Source: Streptomyces rhizoryzae (GTDB lineage: Bacteria > Actinomycetota > Actinomycetes > Streptomycetales > Streptomycetaceae). Taken from it: 64,000 bases of DNA. Shown here one piece after another: positions 1-9,609 of this stretch (position 1 is the stretch's first letter; every line of letters starts with the position of its first letter). The translations under genes were made by a program, and so were the position numbers. The DNA lies in contig NZ_JALMUV010000013.1 in assembly GCF_023155275.1 (NCBI RefSeq), positions 62,001-126,000 of the forward strand, in the 5' to 3' direction. Below the pieces are notes generated by a model. It did not search any database. It worked only from the letters and a program-made list of their open reading frames with translations, and was not told the origin of the DNA.

Positions 1-91
1 GGCCGCGGCCAGAGCTGACGCCCCGCCCGTACGCCGCCCCGGGCACCCCCAGGCCCCCGATCCCCGGTACACCGGCCCGCACGGAGGTCCC

Positions 92-1249
92 ATGCGCACC
101 CGCCCCCGCCGTCCCGCCCGCCGTCCCCGCACCCGCCGTACCACCGCCGTCCTGGCCGCCGCCCTGGCCCTCAGCGCGGGCTGCGCGGCCGGGCCGGACA
201 CCGCCGCCCCCGCCGCGCCCCGCACCATCAAGCCCGTACGCGGCTGCGGCGCCTCTTCCTGGACCGACCCCGCCGACCTCTCCCCCGGGCGCGCCCCGGC
301 CCGCTGCGCCAGAGGGGCCCCGGCCCCCGTCCCGCTCACCGGGCACCGCACCCTGACGATCGCCACCGGCACCCTCACCGCCGAGTACACCGCACCGCTG
401 CGGGTCGCCCTGGCCAAGGGCGAGTTCCGCAAGGAGGGCCTGGACGTCCGGCTCAAGGTGCTGCCGACCCCGGACGCCCTGCCGCTGCTGGCCCGGGGCG
501 AGCTGGACGCGCTGTGGGCGGCCCCCGAGGCGGCCGTGGTCAACGGCGTGCACGGCGGCTTCGACATCCGCTGGGTGGCCGGGAACTTCTCCCCCGCCCC
601 GGGTTCCCGCAGCGGCCTGTGGGTGCGGATCGAGAACGGGGAGCGCGCCTCGGCGGTCTCCCTCAAGGGCACCACGCTGGGCACCATGATCGGCAAGGGT
701 TCGGTGATCATGTACCCGATGGCCAGGGCGTTCGCCGCACACGGCGCCGCCCTGGACGCGGTCACCTTCCGGCAGCTCGGCCCGGCCGACGTCCTCACCG
801 CGCTGACCGGCGGCGGGGTGGACTCGGCCTGGCTGCTCGACCCCGTATGGCGCCAGGTCGACGGCAGCGCCCGGTACGCGTTCCTCGGCGGCCAGCCGCA
901 GGGCGAACCGCTCGGCGGCGCGCTGTACGGCCCGAACCTCCTGACGAAGGACCCGGACGCCGGCGTCGCCCTCCTGCGCGCCTACGTCCGCACCGTCAAC
1001 ACCTACTTCGCCGGCGATTACAAGGCGGACAAGGCGTTCACCGGTGAGCTGGCGCGGCTGCTGGGCGTGGACCGGGCGGTCCTGGAGGCGGTGCCGGCGC
1101 TCCGGATGGACTGGGAGATCAGGAAGGGCACCACCGACCGCCTCCAGCGGGCCTACCGGGACGCGGGGGTGGTCAAGGGCGATCCGCTGCCGGAGAACCG
1201 GCTCGTCGACCGCCGGCTGTACGCGGAGGCGGTCGGGCACCGGATGTGA
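92..1249 (+). CDS. ABC transporter substrate-binding lipoprotein (NMT1/SsuA-like)
   Basis: The 385-residue product starts at ATG 92 behind an SD-like GGAGG. It has an Arg-rich n-region, a hydrophobic stretch (residues about 19-29) and the lipobox LSAGC with Cys31, so it should be an exported lipoprotein. The mature part resembles NMT1/THI5- or SsuA-type periplasmic binding proteins: the segment starting LTIATGTLTAEYTAPLRVAL (about residues 90-110) followed by KGEFRKEGLDV is typical of binders of nitrate, sulfonates or thiamine precursors. The ligand cannot be told from sequence. No permease or ATPase gene follows; any partners would lie left of the window. A strong hairpin ends the unit before the tRNA gene. 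Confidence 0.85.
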   Translation: MRTRPRRPARRPRTRRTTAVLAAALALSAGCAAGPDTAAPAAPRTIKPVRGCGASSWTDPADLSPGRAPARCARGAPAPVPLTGHRTLTIATGTLTAEYTAPLRVALAKGEFRKEGLDVRLKVLPTPDALPLLARGELDALWAAPEAAVVNGVHGGFDIRWVAGNFSPAPGSRSGLWVRIENGERASAVSLKGTTLGTMIGKGSVIMYPMARAFAAHGAALDAVTFRQLGPADVLTALTGGGVDSAWLLDPVWRQVDGSARYAFLGGQPQGEPLGGALYGPNLLTKDPDAGVALLRAYVRTVNTYFAGDYKADKAFTGELARLLGVDRAVLEAVPALRMDWEIRKGTTDRLQRAYRDAGVVKGDPLPENRLVDRRLYAEAVGHRM

Positions 1250-1303
1250 GCCGCCGCACCGGACCGCGGCGGCCGGGGCCCCGGCGACCGGAGCGCGGAA
1301 ACA

Positions 1304-1337
1304 CCGAAGGCCCGGATCCTGGGATCCGGGCCTTCGG
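1304..1337. terminator. Bidirectional hairpin between lipoprotein gene and tRNA-fMet
   Basis: A perfect 16-bp inverted repeat (1304-1319 and 1322-1337) has a 2-nt centre. It lies just 3' of the minus-strand tRNA gene and downstream of the plus-strand lipoprotein gene, so it can terminate both. There is no long T tract. The motif aaggcccggat recurs in the hairpin behind the second tRNA copy. Confidence 0.7.
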
Positions 1338-1344
1338 CTTGCAG

Positions 1345-1418
1345 TAGCGGGGACAGGATTTGAACCTGCGACCTCTGGGTTATGAGCCCAGCGAGCTACC
1401 GAGCTGCTCCACCCCGCG
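1345..1418 (-). tRNA. tRNA-fMet (anticodon CAT), copy 1
   Basis: The minus strand folds as a 74-nt tRNA starting CGCGGGGTGGAGCAG and ending CCCCGCTA, with anticodon loop CTCATAA. Three consecutive G:C pairs in the anticodon stem (GGG/CCC) and the mismatch at the end of the acceptor stem (C1 opposite U72) are hallmarks of initiator tRNA. CCA is not encoded. An identical copy lies at 3579-3652. Confidence 0.95.
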
Positions 1419-1533
1419 TCGTTGTGTCTCAACTTTAACCCCACCGCGACGACCAGCGCAAATCCGTTCCGGCGGCCCAGGAGCGGGGCGGGCGGGCCGC
1501 CCCCGGGCACGGGCCCGCGGGCCCGTGCCGCCG

Positions 1534-3369
1534 TTACGCGCTCAGCTCCTCCTGGAGCGCCGTCCGCAGCCGGGCCGCCCGCTCGGCGACCTCCGGCGGC
1601 CCCAGCTCCACCGCCCGGGCGCACCACCGCTGCGCCTCGGCGAGCGCCCCGCGCCGGGCCGCGATCAGCGCCAGCCGCAGCGCCGCCCGGCCGTGGCCGC
1701 GCTCGGCGGCCCGCTGCCACCACAGGGCGGCCTCCGGGAGGCTGCCCTCCCGGGCCAGCAGCAGCCCGAGGTTGAAGGCGCCGTTGCGGCTGCCGGCCTC
1801 GGCCGCCTCGCGGTACCACGCCGCGGCCTCGGTGGCGTCCCCGCGAGCCGCCGCGAACATGCCAACCCGGACCTGGGCCCGGCGGTGCCCCTGCCGGGCC
1901 GCCCGCTCGTACCACTGCCGGCTCTCGTCGTCCCCGGACCGCTCGCCGTCCGCCTCCGCGGCCCGGCGGTCGAGCAGGTCGGCGAGCCGGAACGCGGCCT
2001 CCGCGCTGCCGCCCCCGGCCGCGCAGCGCAGGTTCCGCTCCGCTCCACCGAGGTCGCCGTCCCGCAGCTGCGCTATGGCGACCTGGAGCGCGGCATCGGT
2101 GTGCCCGGCGGCCGCCGCCCGCTCGTACCAGGCGCGCGCCAGCCGCTCCTCGCCGCGGCCGGCGAAGAGGATGCCGAGGTTGAACGCGGCGTCCACGCTG
2201 CCCGCTTCGGCCGCCTTGGAGAACCACGGCTCGGCCCCGGAGGCGTCGCCGCGCTGGAGCAGCAGGATGGCCAGCGCGTTGGCGGCCTCCCGGTGGCCCG
2301 TGTAGGCGGCGCGGCGGTACCACTGCTCGCCCCGGTCCGGGCGGCCCTGCTCGGCGCAGAGCAGGCCGAGGTTGTAGGCGCCGTTGACGTCCCCGGCGTC
2401 CAGGGCGGCGCGGTACCAGCGCTCGGCGGTCTGGAGCTCCCCGCGGTCGGCGTGCAGCGCGCCCAGCGCGTTGGCGGCGTTGCCGTCGCCGTCCTGGGCG
2501 GCCCGGCGCCACCACTCCGCCGCGCTCTCCTCGTCCCCGGCGTCGCGCAGCAGGAAGCCCAGCGCGCAGGCCGCGCGGGCCTCGCCGTCCTTGGCCGCGG
2601 AGAGGTACCAGCGGCCGGCCTCCTGGAGGTCGCCGCGCTCCTCCAGCAGCGCGCCGAGCTGGAGCGCGGCCCGCCGGTGGCCGCGCGCGGCGGCCTGGCG
2701 GTACCACTGCTCGGCCTCGGCCTGCTGGGTCAGCTCCCCGTAGGCGGGCACCGCGCGGCGGTCGGTGTCCCGGCCGTCCTCGATGAGCCGGGCCAGGCGG
2801 TACGCGGCCTCGCGGTGGCCGCGCTCGGCGGCGGCCCGGAACCAGCGCTCGGCGCCGATGTCGCCGCGGTGCTCCAGGAGGTCGGCGAGCGCGTACGCGC
2901 CCAGGCAGTGGCCGGACTCGGCGGACTGGCGCAGCCAGTACTCGGCGGCCGGTTCGTCACCGCGCTCGCGGTAGTGCCGCCCCAGGGCGTGCGCGGCGGC
3001 GGCGGAGCCGGCGACCGCGGCGATCCGCCACCAGCCGGCGGCCTCCTCGCCGTAGCCCCGCTGGTGCAGGAGGACGCCGAGGTTGTTGGCCGCGGCCCGG
3101 TCGCCGGCGGCGGCCGCGGAACGCAGATGGGGTTCGGCGCCGTCGAGGTCGGCGCGGCGCAGCAGCATCGCACCCAGGGCACTCATCGCGGCGGTGTCGC
3201 CCGCCTCGGCGGCGCGGCGGTAGCCGGACTCGGTCACCACATCGGACGCCTCGGCCGTCCCGTCGGCCTCCATCGCGTCCATCGCCATGTCGGAATCGCG
3301 CCCGTCGTCGGGCACCTGCACAAACCGGTCCGTCTCCAACAACCTTGCCTTGTCCCCCATAAGAACCAT
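1534..3369 (-). CDS. Sel1/TPR-repeat protein
   Basis: This 611-residue protein is almost entirely a solenoid of about 36-residue Sel1-like repeats with the recurring pattern A-x2-G-x-(A/R)-x-A-A-x2-L-G-x-L-x2-(R/D)-G, often followed by A-x2-WYRxAA. There is no signal peptide and no catalytic domain, so it is probably a cytoplasmic scaffold. The N-terminal 45 residues (start ATG 3369, SD-like AGGTG) are non-repetitive and acidic. ATG 3360 is an alternative start. The gene sits alone between two identical fMet tRNA genes, all on the minus strand. Its partners cannot be inferred. Confidence 0.85.
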   Translation of the reverse strand: MVLMGDKARLLETDRFVQVPDDGRDSDMAMDAMEADGTAEASDVVTESGYRRAAEAGDTAAMSALGAMLLRRADLDGAEPHLRSAAAAGDRAAANNLGVLLHQRGYGEEAAGWWRIAAVAGSAAAAHALGRHYRERGDEPAAEYWLRQSAESGHCLGAYALADLLEHRGDIGAERWFRAAAERGHREAAYRLARLIEDGRDTDRRAVPAYGELTQQAEAEQWYRQAAARGHRRAALQLGALLEERGDLQEAGRWYLSAAKDGEARAACALGFLLRDAGDEESAAEWWRRAAQDGDGNAANALGALHADRGELQTAERWYRAALDAGDVNGAYNLGLLCAEQGRPDRGEQWYRRAAYTGHREAANALAILLLQRGDASGAEPWFSKAAEAGSVDAAFNLGILFAGRGEERLARAWYERAAAAGHTDAALQVAIAQLRDGDLGGAERNLRCAAGGGSAEAAFRLADLLDRRAAEADGERSGDDESRQWYERAARQGHRRAQVRVGMFAAARGDATEAAAWYREAAEAGSRNGAFNLGLLLAREGSLPEAALWWQRAAERGHGRAALRLALIAARRGALAEAQRWCARAVELGPPEVAERAARLRTALQEELSA

Positions 3370-3536
3370 CGTCGCATCACCTGTAACCCGCGTACACCCG
3401 GTATACCGCAGCCGGTGAGGTCACTACAGCGGTTTGTCGACTTCCCGACACGGCGACATGCCAAACTCAAGCACACCGCTTTCCCTCAGGGGTTGTCCGA
3501 CCCGCCGTCCCGCGGCTTCGACCCGAACGCATGACA

Positions 3537-3567
3537 AAGGCCCGGATTCTCAAGGAATCCGGGCCTT
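3537..3567 (-). terminator. Terminator after tRNA-fMet copy 2
   Basis: On the minus strand a 13-bp perfect stem (3537-3549 with 3555-3567) and a 5-nt loop follow the tRNA 3' end and the run CTGAAAAGACC. The stem is similar in sequence to the hairpin behind copy 1, consistent with a duplicated tRNA-plus-terminator unit. Confidence 0.65.
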
Positions 3568-3578
3568 GGTCTTTTCAG

Positions 3579-3652
3579 TAGCGGGGACAGGATTTGAACC
3601 TGCGACCTCTGGGTTATGAGCCCAGCGAGCTACCGAGCTGCTCCACCCCGCG
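3579..3652 (-). tRNA. tRNA-fMet (anticodon CAT), copy 2
   Basis: The 74-nt sequence is identical to the copy at 1345-1418, including the initiator features (three G:C pairs in the anticodon stem, C1:U72 mismatch). The 10 nt or so upstream of the tRNA (cgtcgttgtg on the plus strand, just past the acceptor) are also shared by the two copies, so the duplication extends beyond the mature tRNA. Confidence 0.95.
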
Positions 3653-3762
3653 TCGTTGTGACTCCAACGTATCACGTCGCGGGGCCTGTGGTTGACACGC
3701 GGTGCCCGGTGACCGCCGGCACGGGCCGGCGGTCACCGGGGGCGGGGGCCCGCCGCGGCGGC

Positions 3763-6657
3763 TCAGCCGCCCGCCGCACCGCCCTTCCCGGACGCCTTGG
3801 CGGCCCGGTCCAGCGCGGCCTTCAGCTTCTTCTGGGCCTCGCCGTACGCGGCCCAGTCGCCCGCCACCCGCGCCTGCTCGCCCTCGTCGTACGCCTTCTC
3901 GGCGTCCGTCAGGGCCTGCTGGACGGTCTGGCCGGACGGCGGCGGCTGCTCGCCGGTCTGGCCGCCGCCGGGCGGCGGGGTCTGGCCGCCGGTGCTCGGC
4001 GCCTTCTTGCCGAACACGACGTCGAGCGCGTCCCCCAGGGAGTTCTCCAGGACGGGCTTGCTGTCGCCGTAGCTGACCAGCACCTTCTTCAGCAGCGGGT
4101 AGTTGGTGTTGGCACCGCGCAGATAGACCGGTTCGACGTAGAGCAGCCCGCCGTCCAACGGGACGGTCAGGAGGTTGCCGTACTCGATCTCCGAGTCGCC
4201 GAACTTCTTCAGGATGTTCAGCTCATTGGCGATCGTAGGATCGGAGTTGAACTTCGACTGGGCCAGCTGCGGGCCGGGCACCGGTGTCTGCGCGGGCAGC
4301 TTCAGCAGTCTGATCCGGCCGTAGTCGCCGCTCGTCGCATCGGCGTCGACCGCCATGAAGGCGCCCAGGTTGTCCTTCTTGTTGGGCGTGAAGGTGGTCG
4401 TCAGCGAGAACGCCCGGTCCTTCTGGTCCGGCATCTTCATGCTGAGGTAGTACGGCGGCACCGCGTTGCCCGACTTGGTGGTCGGGTCGCTGGGGATCTG
4501 CCAGCGCTCCGAACCGGTGTAGAAGGTGTCCGGGTCGGTGACGTGGTACGTGGTCAGCAGCTGGCGCTGCACCTTGAAGAGGTCCTGCGGGTAGCGCAGG
4601 TGGGCCAGCAGGTCCGGGCTGATGGCGCTCTTCTTCTCGACCGTGCCGGGGAACGCCTTCATCCAGGTCTTCAGGACCGGGTCCTTGGTGTCCCACTGGT
4701 AGAGCTTGACCGTGCCGTCGTAGGCGTCGACCGTCGCCTTGACGGAGTTGCGGATGTAGTTGACCTGGTTCTGCTGGGCCACCACCGCCCGCTGGCCGTT
4801 GGTGAGCGAGTCGGCGGTGCTGTCCCCCAGGGTGGTGCGGGAGGCATACGGGTAGCCGTTGCTGGTGGTGTACGCGTCCACGATCCACTGGATGCGGCCG
4901 TCGATCACCGCCGGGTAGGCGTCGCCGTCGATGGTCAGCCAGGGTGCGACGGACTCGACGCGCTCCTTGGGCGTGCGGTTGTACAGGATCCGCGAACCGT
5001 CGCCGATCGCGCCGGAGTAGAGGATCTGCGGCTCGCCGAACGCCACCGCGTAGGCGGCGCGGTTGAGCGGGTTGGACAGGCTGACCCCGCTCTTGCCCCG
5101 GTAGCGGTAGCTCTTCTCACCGCTGTCGTCGGAGTAGTCCAGCTCCTTCTGCGGGCCGCCCACGATGGAGTACTGGGTGGTCTTCTCGCCGTAGTAGACG
5201 CGCTGTTCGTACGTCGGGAGCTGGCCGCGGGAGGGGAGGTTGGCCTCGGTGTAGGCGGGGCCGCCGCCCTCGGCGGTCTCGGTGCCCTTGGCGGTCACCG
5301 CGCCGTAGCCGTGGGTGTACTTGAAGTGGTCGTTGATCCAGTTGCGCTCGGGGATGCCGGCGATGTTGAGCTCGCGCAGGCCGATGACGGTGTCCTGCTC
5401 CTTGCCGTCCTTGTCCTTGTACCGGTCGACGTCCAGGGTGGACGGGAACTGGTAGTAGGACCGCACCTGCTGCTGTTGCTGGAAGGCCGGGGAGACCACG
5501 TTCGGGTCGAGCAGCCGCATGCTGGCGGTGCTGTCGGCGGCGTCCCGCAGCCGCTGCTTGTCCCCGTCGGACCCGGGCTTGTAGTCGCCCTTGTAGGGCT
5601 TCACCTCGGCGTCCCGGATGTCGTACGCGTCCCGGGTCGCCTTGATGTTCTGCGCGATGTACGGCGCTTCCTTGGCCTGCTCGTTCGGCTGGACCTGGAA
5701 CTTCTGGACGATCGCCGGGTACAGCCCGCCGATCAGGACGGCGGAGAGCACCATCAGGCCGAAGCCGATCACCGGCAGCTGCCAGGTGCGGCGCCAGAGG
5801 GTGGCGAAGAACAGCACCGCGCAGATCGCCGCGATGAAGAACAGGATGGTCTTCGCGGGGAGGTAGGCGTTGGCATCGACGTAGCGCAGACCGGTCCAGT
5901 TGTCGGCCGACTTCAGACCGCTGGACTTCACCGCCAGGCCGTACCGGTCGAGCCAGTACGCGACCGCCTTGAGCGAGACGAACACGCCCAGCAGCACCGA
6001 GAGATGGCCGGTGGCGGCGGCGGTGGCCCGCGAACCGGGGCTGGTCAGCCGCAGCCCGCCGTAGAGGTAGTGGGTGAGGGCCGCGGCCACCAGGGAGAGC
6101 ACCGTGCAGGCGAAGCCGAAGCTCAACAGGAAGCGGTACCAGGGCAGGTCGAAGGCGTAGAACGAGACGTCCTTGTGGAACTGCGGGTCCGTCGTGCCGA
6201 ACGGGACGCCGTTGACCCACTGGAGCCAGGTGCGCCACTCACCGGAGGCCGAGGCCCCGGCGATCAGGCCGATCACCGCGGTGACCGCGACCAGCGCCCA
6301 CTTCTTGAACGGGGCGATGCCCATGCGGTAGCGGTCCAGGCTCTGCTGCTCCATGGACATCGCGCTGAGCGGCGGCCGCAACCGGTGCGCCAGCCAGATG
6401 TTGAGGCCCACGGCCACCGCCATCACGGCGCCGAAGGCGAAGAACAGACCGATCTTGGTCCACAGGGTGGTGGTGAAGACCGAGGAGAAGTGGACCGAGC
6501 GGTACCAGAGCCAGTCGGTCCAGAACCCCGAGAACATCACGAAGAGCATGGCCAGCACGGCCAGTACGCCCAGCGTCATGAGCAGGGTTCGGAACCGCCG
6601 CGACGGTCGGCCGACTCTGATCCGCGGCCCGGTGGGGCCTCCGCCGCGGTCCGGCAT
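3763..6657 (-). CDS. UPF0182 family large membrane protein
   Basis: This 964-residue protein starts at ATG 6657 ([19 protein letters not shown]), which from memory is the usual start in streptomycetes; a GTG at 6672 is the alternative. About seven hydrophobic segments fill the first 300 residues, for example [21 protein letters not shown] long extracytoplasmic domain follows, ending in a Pro/Gln/Gly linker and an Ala/Lys-rich tail. It matches the UPF0182/COG1615 family, whose function is unknown. A possible -10 box TACTAT lies at 6714-6719 on the minus strand. The gene is divergent from the PPA1309-family gene and ends about 110 bp from tRNA-fMet copy 2. Confidence 0.9.
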   Translation of the reverse strand: MPDRGGGPTGPRIRVGRPSRRFRTLLMTLGVLAVLAMLFVMFSGFWTDWLWYRSVHFSSVFTTTLWTKIGLFFAFGAVMAVAVGLNIWLAHRLRPPLSAMSMEQQSLDRYRMGIAPFKKWALVAVTAVIGLIAGASASGEWRTWLQWVNGVPFGTTDPQFHKDVSFYAFDLPWYRFLLSFGFACTVLSLVAAALTHYLYGGLRLTSPGSRATAAATGHLSVLLGVFVSLKAVAYWLDRYGLAVKSSGLKSADNWTGLRYVDANAYLPAKTILFFIAAICAVLFFATLWRRTWQLPVIGFGLMVLSAVLIGGLYPAIVQKFQVQPNEQAKEAPYIAQNIKATRDAYDIRDAEVKPYKGDYKPGSDGDKQRLRDAADSTASMRLLDPNVVSPAFQQQQQVRSYYQFPSTLDVDRYKDKDGKEQDTVIGLRELNIAGIPERNWINDHFKYTHGYGAVTAKGTETAEGGGPAYTEANLPSRGQLPTYEQRVYYGEKTTQYSIVGGPQKELDYSDDSGEKSYRYRGKSGVSLSNPLNRAAYAVAFGEPQILYSGAIGDGSRILYNRTPKERVESVAPWLTIDGDAYPAVIDGRIQWIVDAYTTSNGYPYASRTTLGDSTADSLTNGQRAVVAQQNQVNYIRNSVKATVDAYDGTVKLYQWDTKDPVLKTWMKAFPGTVEKKSAISPDLLAHLRYPQDLFKVQRQLLTTYHVTDPDTFYTGSERWQIPSDPTTKSGNAVPPYYLSMKMPDQKDRAFSLTTTFTPNKKDNLGAFMAVDADATSGDYGRIRLLKLPAQTPVPGPQLAQSKFNSDPTIANELNILKKFGDSEIEYGNLLTVPLDGGLLYVEPVYLRGANTNYPLLKKVLVSYGDSKPVLENSLGDALDVVFGKKAPSTGGQTPPPGGGQTGEQPPPSGQTVQQALTDAEKAYDEGEQARVAGDWAAYGEAQKKLKAALDRAAKASGKGGAAGG

Positions 6658-6784
6658 CTGGAAAGCCAAGGTGCGCACCTCGAAGTTCGCTGTCGTGTGG
6701 AGCAGGCCCGGCGATAGTAGGACCCAGTGATGCAACTTACGACGGCTTTACTCGGTTCCCGATTTCCGGGGTTCACAGGGCACG

Positions 6785-7348
6785 ATGTTGGACATGACCA
6801 ACCTCCCCGTTGACGGCACCCCCCTCGCCGCCGACCCGCTGACCCGCGCCGTGCTCGAAATCGACGAGTACGCCGCCGGGCTCGGCTGGGACCAGCCCGC
6901 CCGTTTGTTCGCCCTCGTCGACACCGTCAAGCTCCGTGAGCAGGAGCCCGCGCTCGCCGCGCAGCTCGGCATCGACGACTCCACCGGAAGTTCCCTGACC
7001 CCCATCGAGCAGGACGAGATCCCGGCCGGCGCCCCGCTGGACGAGTTCCTCGCCACCATCGCCTGGCCGGACGCCGTCACCGGCTGCGCGCTGACCGTGG
7101 AGCGGCTGATGCTCCCGCCCTCCGCCGAGGACGCCGAGCCGGCGGGCATGACCGAGAAGCAGCTCGCCGCGTGGGTGGCCGAGCACCCCGACCGGCAGGA
7201 GGTCCGGATGACGGTGGCCGTCCTGCGGGACGGCTCCCGGGAGTCGGCGCTGCGGCTGCGGGAGAAGGACTCCACGTCCGAGGTGCTGACCGGCAAGGCG
7301 CTGGTCCCGGGCCTCGCGGACGCGCTGGCGGCGACCTTCGAGGAGTGA
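6785..7348 (+). CDS. PPA1309 family protein
   Basis: This 187-residue cytoplasmic protein matches the actinobacterial PPA1309 family (MTNLPVDGTPLAADPLTRAV, then EIDEYAAGLGWDQPARLFAL). The family function is unknown. The C-terminal part ends in the conserved block REKDSTSEVLTGKALVPGLA. The start is ATG 6785 or ATG 6794. It is divergent from the UPF0182 gene and convergent with the YlbL-type protease gene. Confidence 0.85.
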   Translation: MLDMTNLPVDGTPLAADPLTRAVLEIDEYAAGLGWDQPARLFALVDTVKLREQEPALAAQLGIDDSTGSSLTPIEQDEIPAGAPLDEFLATIAWPDAVTGCALTVERLMLPPSAEDAEPAGMTEKQLAAWVAEHPDRQEVRMTVAVLRDGSRESALRLREKDSTSEVLTGKALVPGLADALAATFEE

Positions 7349-7401
7349 CCCGTGCCGGGCGGGCGGGCCGGCGGTCCGCCCGCCGGCGCGCTACCGGCCG
7401 G

Positions 7402-8496
7402 CTACCGGCCGGCCGGGCCGCAGCTCCGCAGGCCGGCGAGGTCGTTCTTGCGGATCTTCTCCAGGGCCTGCACGGCGTCCCCTATGGAGCCGACCTTGAC
7501 CAGCCGCAGGCCGCCGGGGGTGTCCTTGGCGGCGGCGGCGCAGTTGTCCTTGGGCGTCAGGAAGAACTGGGCGCCCTTGTCCCGCGCACCGATCGTCTTC
7601 ATCGAGATGCCGCCGATCGGGCCGACCTTGCCCTGCTCGTCGATGGTGCCCGTCCCGGCGACGAACTTGCCGCCCGTCAGGTCGCCACCCGGGGTGAGCT
7701 TGTCGACGATGCCGAGCGCGAACATCAGTCCGGCGCTGGGGCCGCCGACGTCGGCGAGCTTGACGTCGATGGGGAACGGGAAGATGTGGTCCACCTGGGC
7801 CTGGATGCCCACGATGGCGCGGCCGCCGTCCGCGGCGGTGGTGATCGAGACCTGCTTGGCGGGGCCCTCGGGCCGCCGGCCCTGCTTCTCCGCCGCGGCC
7901 GCCTCCTTGGCCGGGATGACGGTGAAGACCACCTTCTGGCCCGGCTTGTGGCGGGTGACGAGCTTGGCCACGTCGCCGGCCTGGCGGACCTCCTGGCCGT
8001 CCACCGCCTTGATCACGTCGCCGGCGTGCAGCAGCCCGTCGGCCGGCTTGCCCTTCACCACGGTGCCGACGACGGTCTGGGTGGCGACCGGGATGTGCAG
8101 CTGCTTGAGCGCCGCGGCCTTCGCGCTCTCCTGGGACTGGCTGAACTCCTCGGCGTTCTGCTGGTCGGCCTGCTCGGCGGTCTGCCCCTCGGGGTAGAGC
8201 GTCTTGTGCGGCACCACCGCGCTGTCCGGGTCCAGCCAGCCGTAGACCGCCTCGAAGAGGTTCATGCGGTAGTCCGGGCCGGTGACCCGGACGGTGGTCA
8301 TGTTCAGATTGCCGGTCGTCGGGTACGTCTTCCGGCCGGAGATCTGGAGGACCGGCTCGCCGTTGTGCTCACCGAGCGTGTTGACCGTCGGCCCCGGGGA
8401 CATCTCCGCGTACGGCACGGGAATCAGCACACCGGCGCAGAGCAGCGCGATCAGCATCAGGGTCGAGGCGAGCAGCGTCGCGGTGCGGCGTGGCAT
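7402..8496 (-). CDS. YlbL family PDZ/Lon-like serine protease
   Basis: This 364-residue protein has one N-terminal membrane anchor (residues about 6-24, LLASTLMLIALLCAGVLIPV), a PDZ domain (about 150-230, containing GLLHAGDVIKAVDGQEVR) and a C-terminal Lon-type (S16) domain. The predicted Ser-Lys dyad is the Ser in GGPSAGLMFALGI (about 254) and the Lys in GGISMKTIGA (about 299). The active domain should face outside. The minus-strand -10 hexamer TACTGT lies 6 nt before ATG 8496 with no SD sequence, so the mRNA is probably leaderless. Substrates are unknown. It ends in a conserved-looking Cys-containing tail. Confidence 0.88.
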   Translation of the reverse strand: MPRRTATLLASTLMLIALLCAGVLIPVPYAEMSPGPTVNTLGEHNGEPVLQISGRKTYPTTGNLNMTTVRVTGPDYRMNLFEAVYGWLDPDSAVVPHKTLYPEGQTAEQADQQNAEEFSQSQESAKAAALKQLHIPVATQTVVGTVVKGKPADGLLHAGDVIKAVDGQEVRQAGDVAKLVTRHKPGQKVVFTVIPAKEAAAAEKQGRRPEGPAKQVSITTAADGGRAIVGIQAQVDHIFPFPIDVKLADVGGPSAGLMFALGIVDKLTPGGDLTGGKFVAGTGTIDEQGKVGPIGGISMKTIGARDKGAQFFLTPKDNCAAAAKDTPGGLRLVKVGSIGDAVQALEKIRKNDLAGLRSCGPAGR

Positions 8497-8585
8497 GGAA
8501 CGACAGTACGGGACGGGTATGACAACCGGCCCGCGGGGCCGTCCGTACGGGTCCGGCGGCCGGCGGCGGTCCGGCACGCCGGGCG

Positions 8586-8789
8586 TCAGGCCGGGTCGGA
8601 GGCGTGCTCGGGGGCGGTCGCGGTGGGGGCAGGGGTGGTGTGCTGCTTCTCCATCGCGGCGCGGAAGCGGGCGTAGCCGGCCAGCTCCGCGACGTCCCCG
8701 GTCCTGCGGTTGCGCAGGGTCCAGCTGCTCCACAGGGCAGCGGCCAGCCCGGCCAGAACCGGAATCAGCAGCCAGAGGAGCGCTCCCAT
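8586..8789 (-). CDS. Small single-pass membrane protein
   Basis: This 67-residue protein has a transmembrane segment at residues 3-21 (ALLWLLIPVLAGLAAALW) followed by a basic stretch (RNRR) and a Thr/Ala/Pro-rich tail. A clear SD (GGAGGGAGG) precedes ATG 8789. It lies upstream of the YlbL-type gene on the same strand. The function is unknown. Small proteins of this type are common in streptomycete core genomes. Confidence 0.75.
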   Translation of the reverse strand: MGALLWLLIPVLAGLAAALWSSWTLRNRRTGDVAELAGYARFRAAMEKQHTTPAPTATAPEHASDPA

Positions 8790-8957
8790 GGCGACCTCCC
8801 TCCACCGTGCGCCCGCGTTCGACGAATAAGCAGATTAACCATCCGCCCGGTCAACGCTGGTGCCGGGGAGCGGGTTACGCAACCGGAACACGACGTACCG
8901 GTTCGGCCGCAAGCGGGGGCGCGGGGCGGCCGTCAGGAGGCGACGTCCACACGATCA

Positions 8958-9023
8958 CCGGAAGACGGCGCTACACGCCGACCCGCCCGCCCGTCACCCG
9001 ACCACCACCCCCGGAAGACGGCG

Positions 9024-9037
<14 letters not shown>
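8958..9037. repeat. Two-copy 27-bp direct repeat at the moaE 3' end
   Basis: The sequence ccggaagacggcgctac[a/g]cgccgaccc occurs at 8958-8984 and 9011-9037 with one mismatch and a 53-bp period. The right copy includes the moaE stop codon and last codons; the left copy lies just downstream of the gene. Each copy contains a small inverted repeat (GGCG...CGCC) that could form a hairpin. Confidence 0.8.
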
Positions 9038-9503
<466 letters not shown>

Positions 9504-9609
9504 GGTCCCATCGTGCCGTACCGGGAGGGCCGCGGGGAATGGCCGTTTCCACCGGGCGTCCGCGGCCCCGTATGGAGGCTCGTACAGTCCTCCGGGCCGG
9601 GCGGGGCGC

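Noticed and set aside
3616..6717. Plus-strand open frame opposite the UPF0182 gene
   Set aside because: Shadow frame; the minus strand encodes the conserved family with membrane segments.
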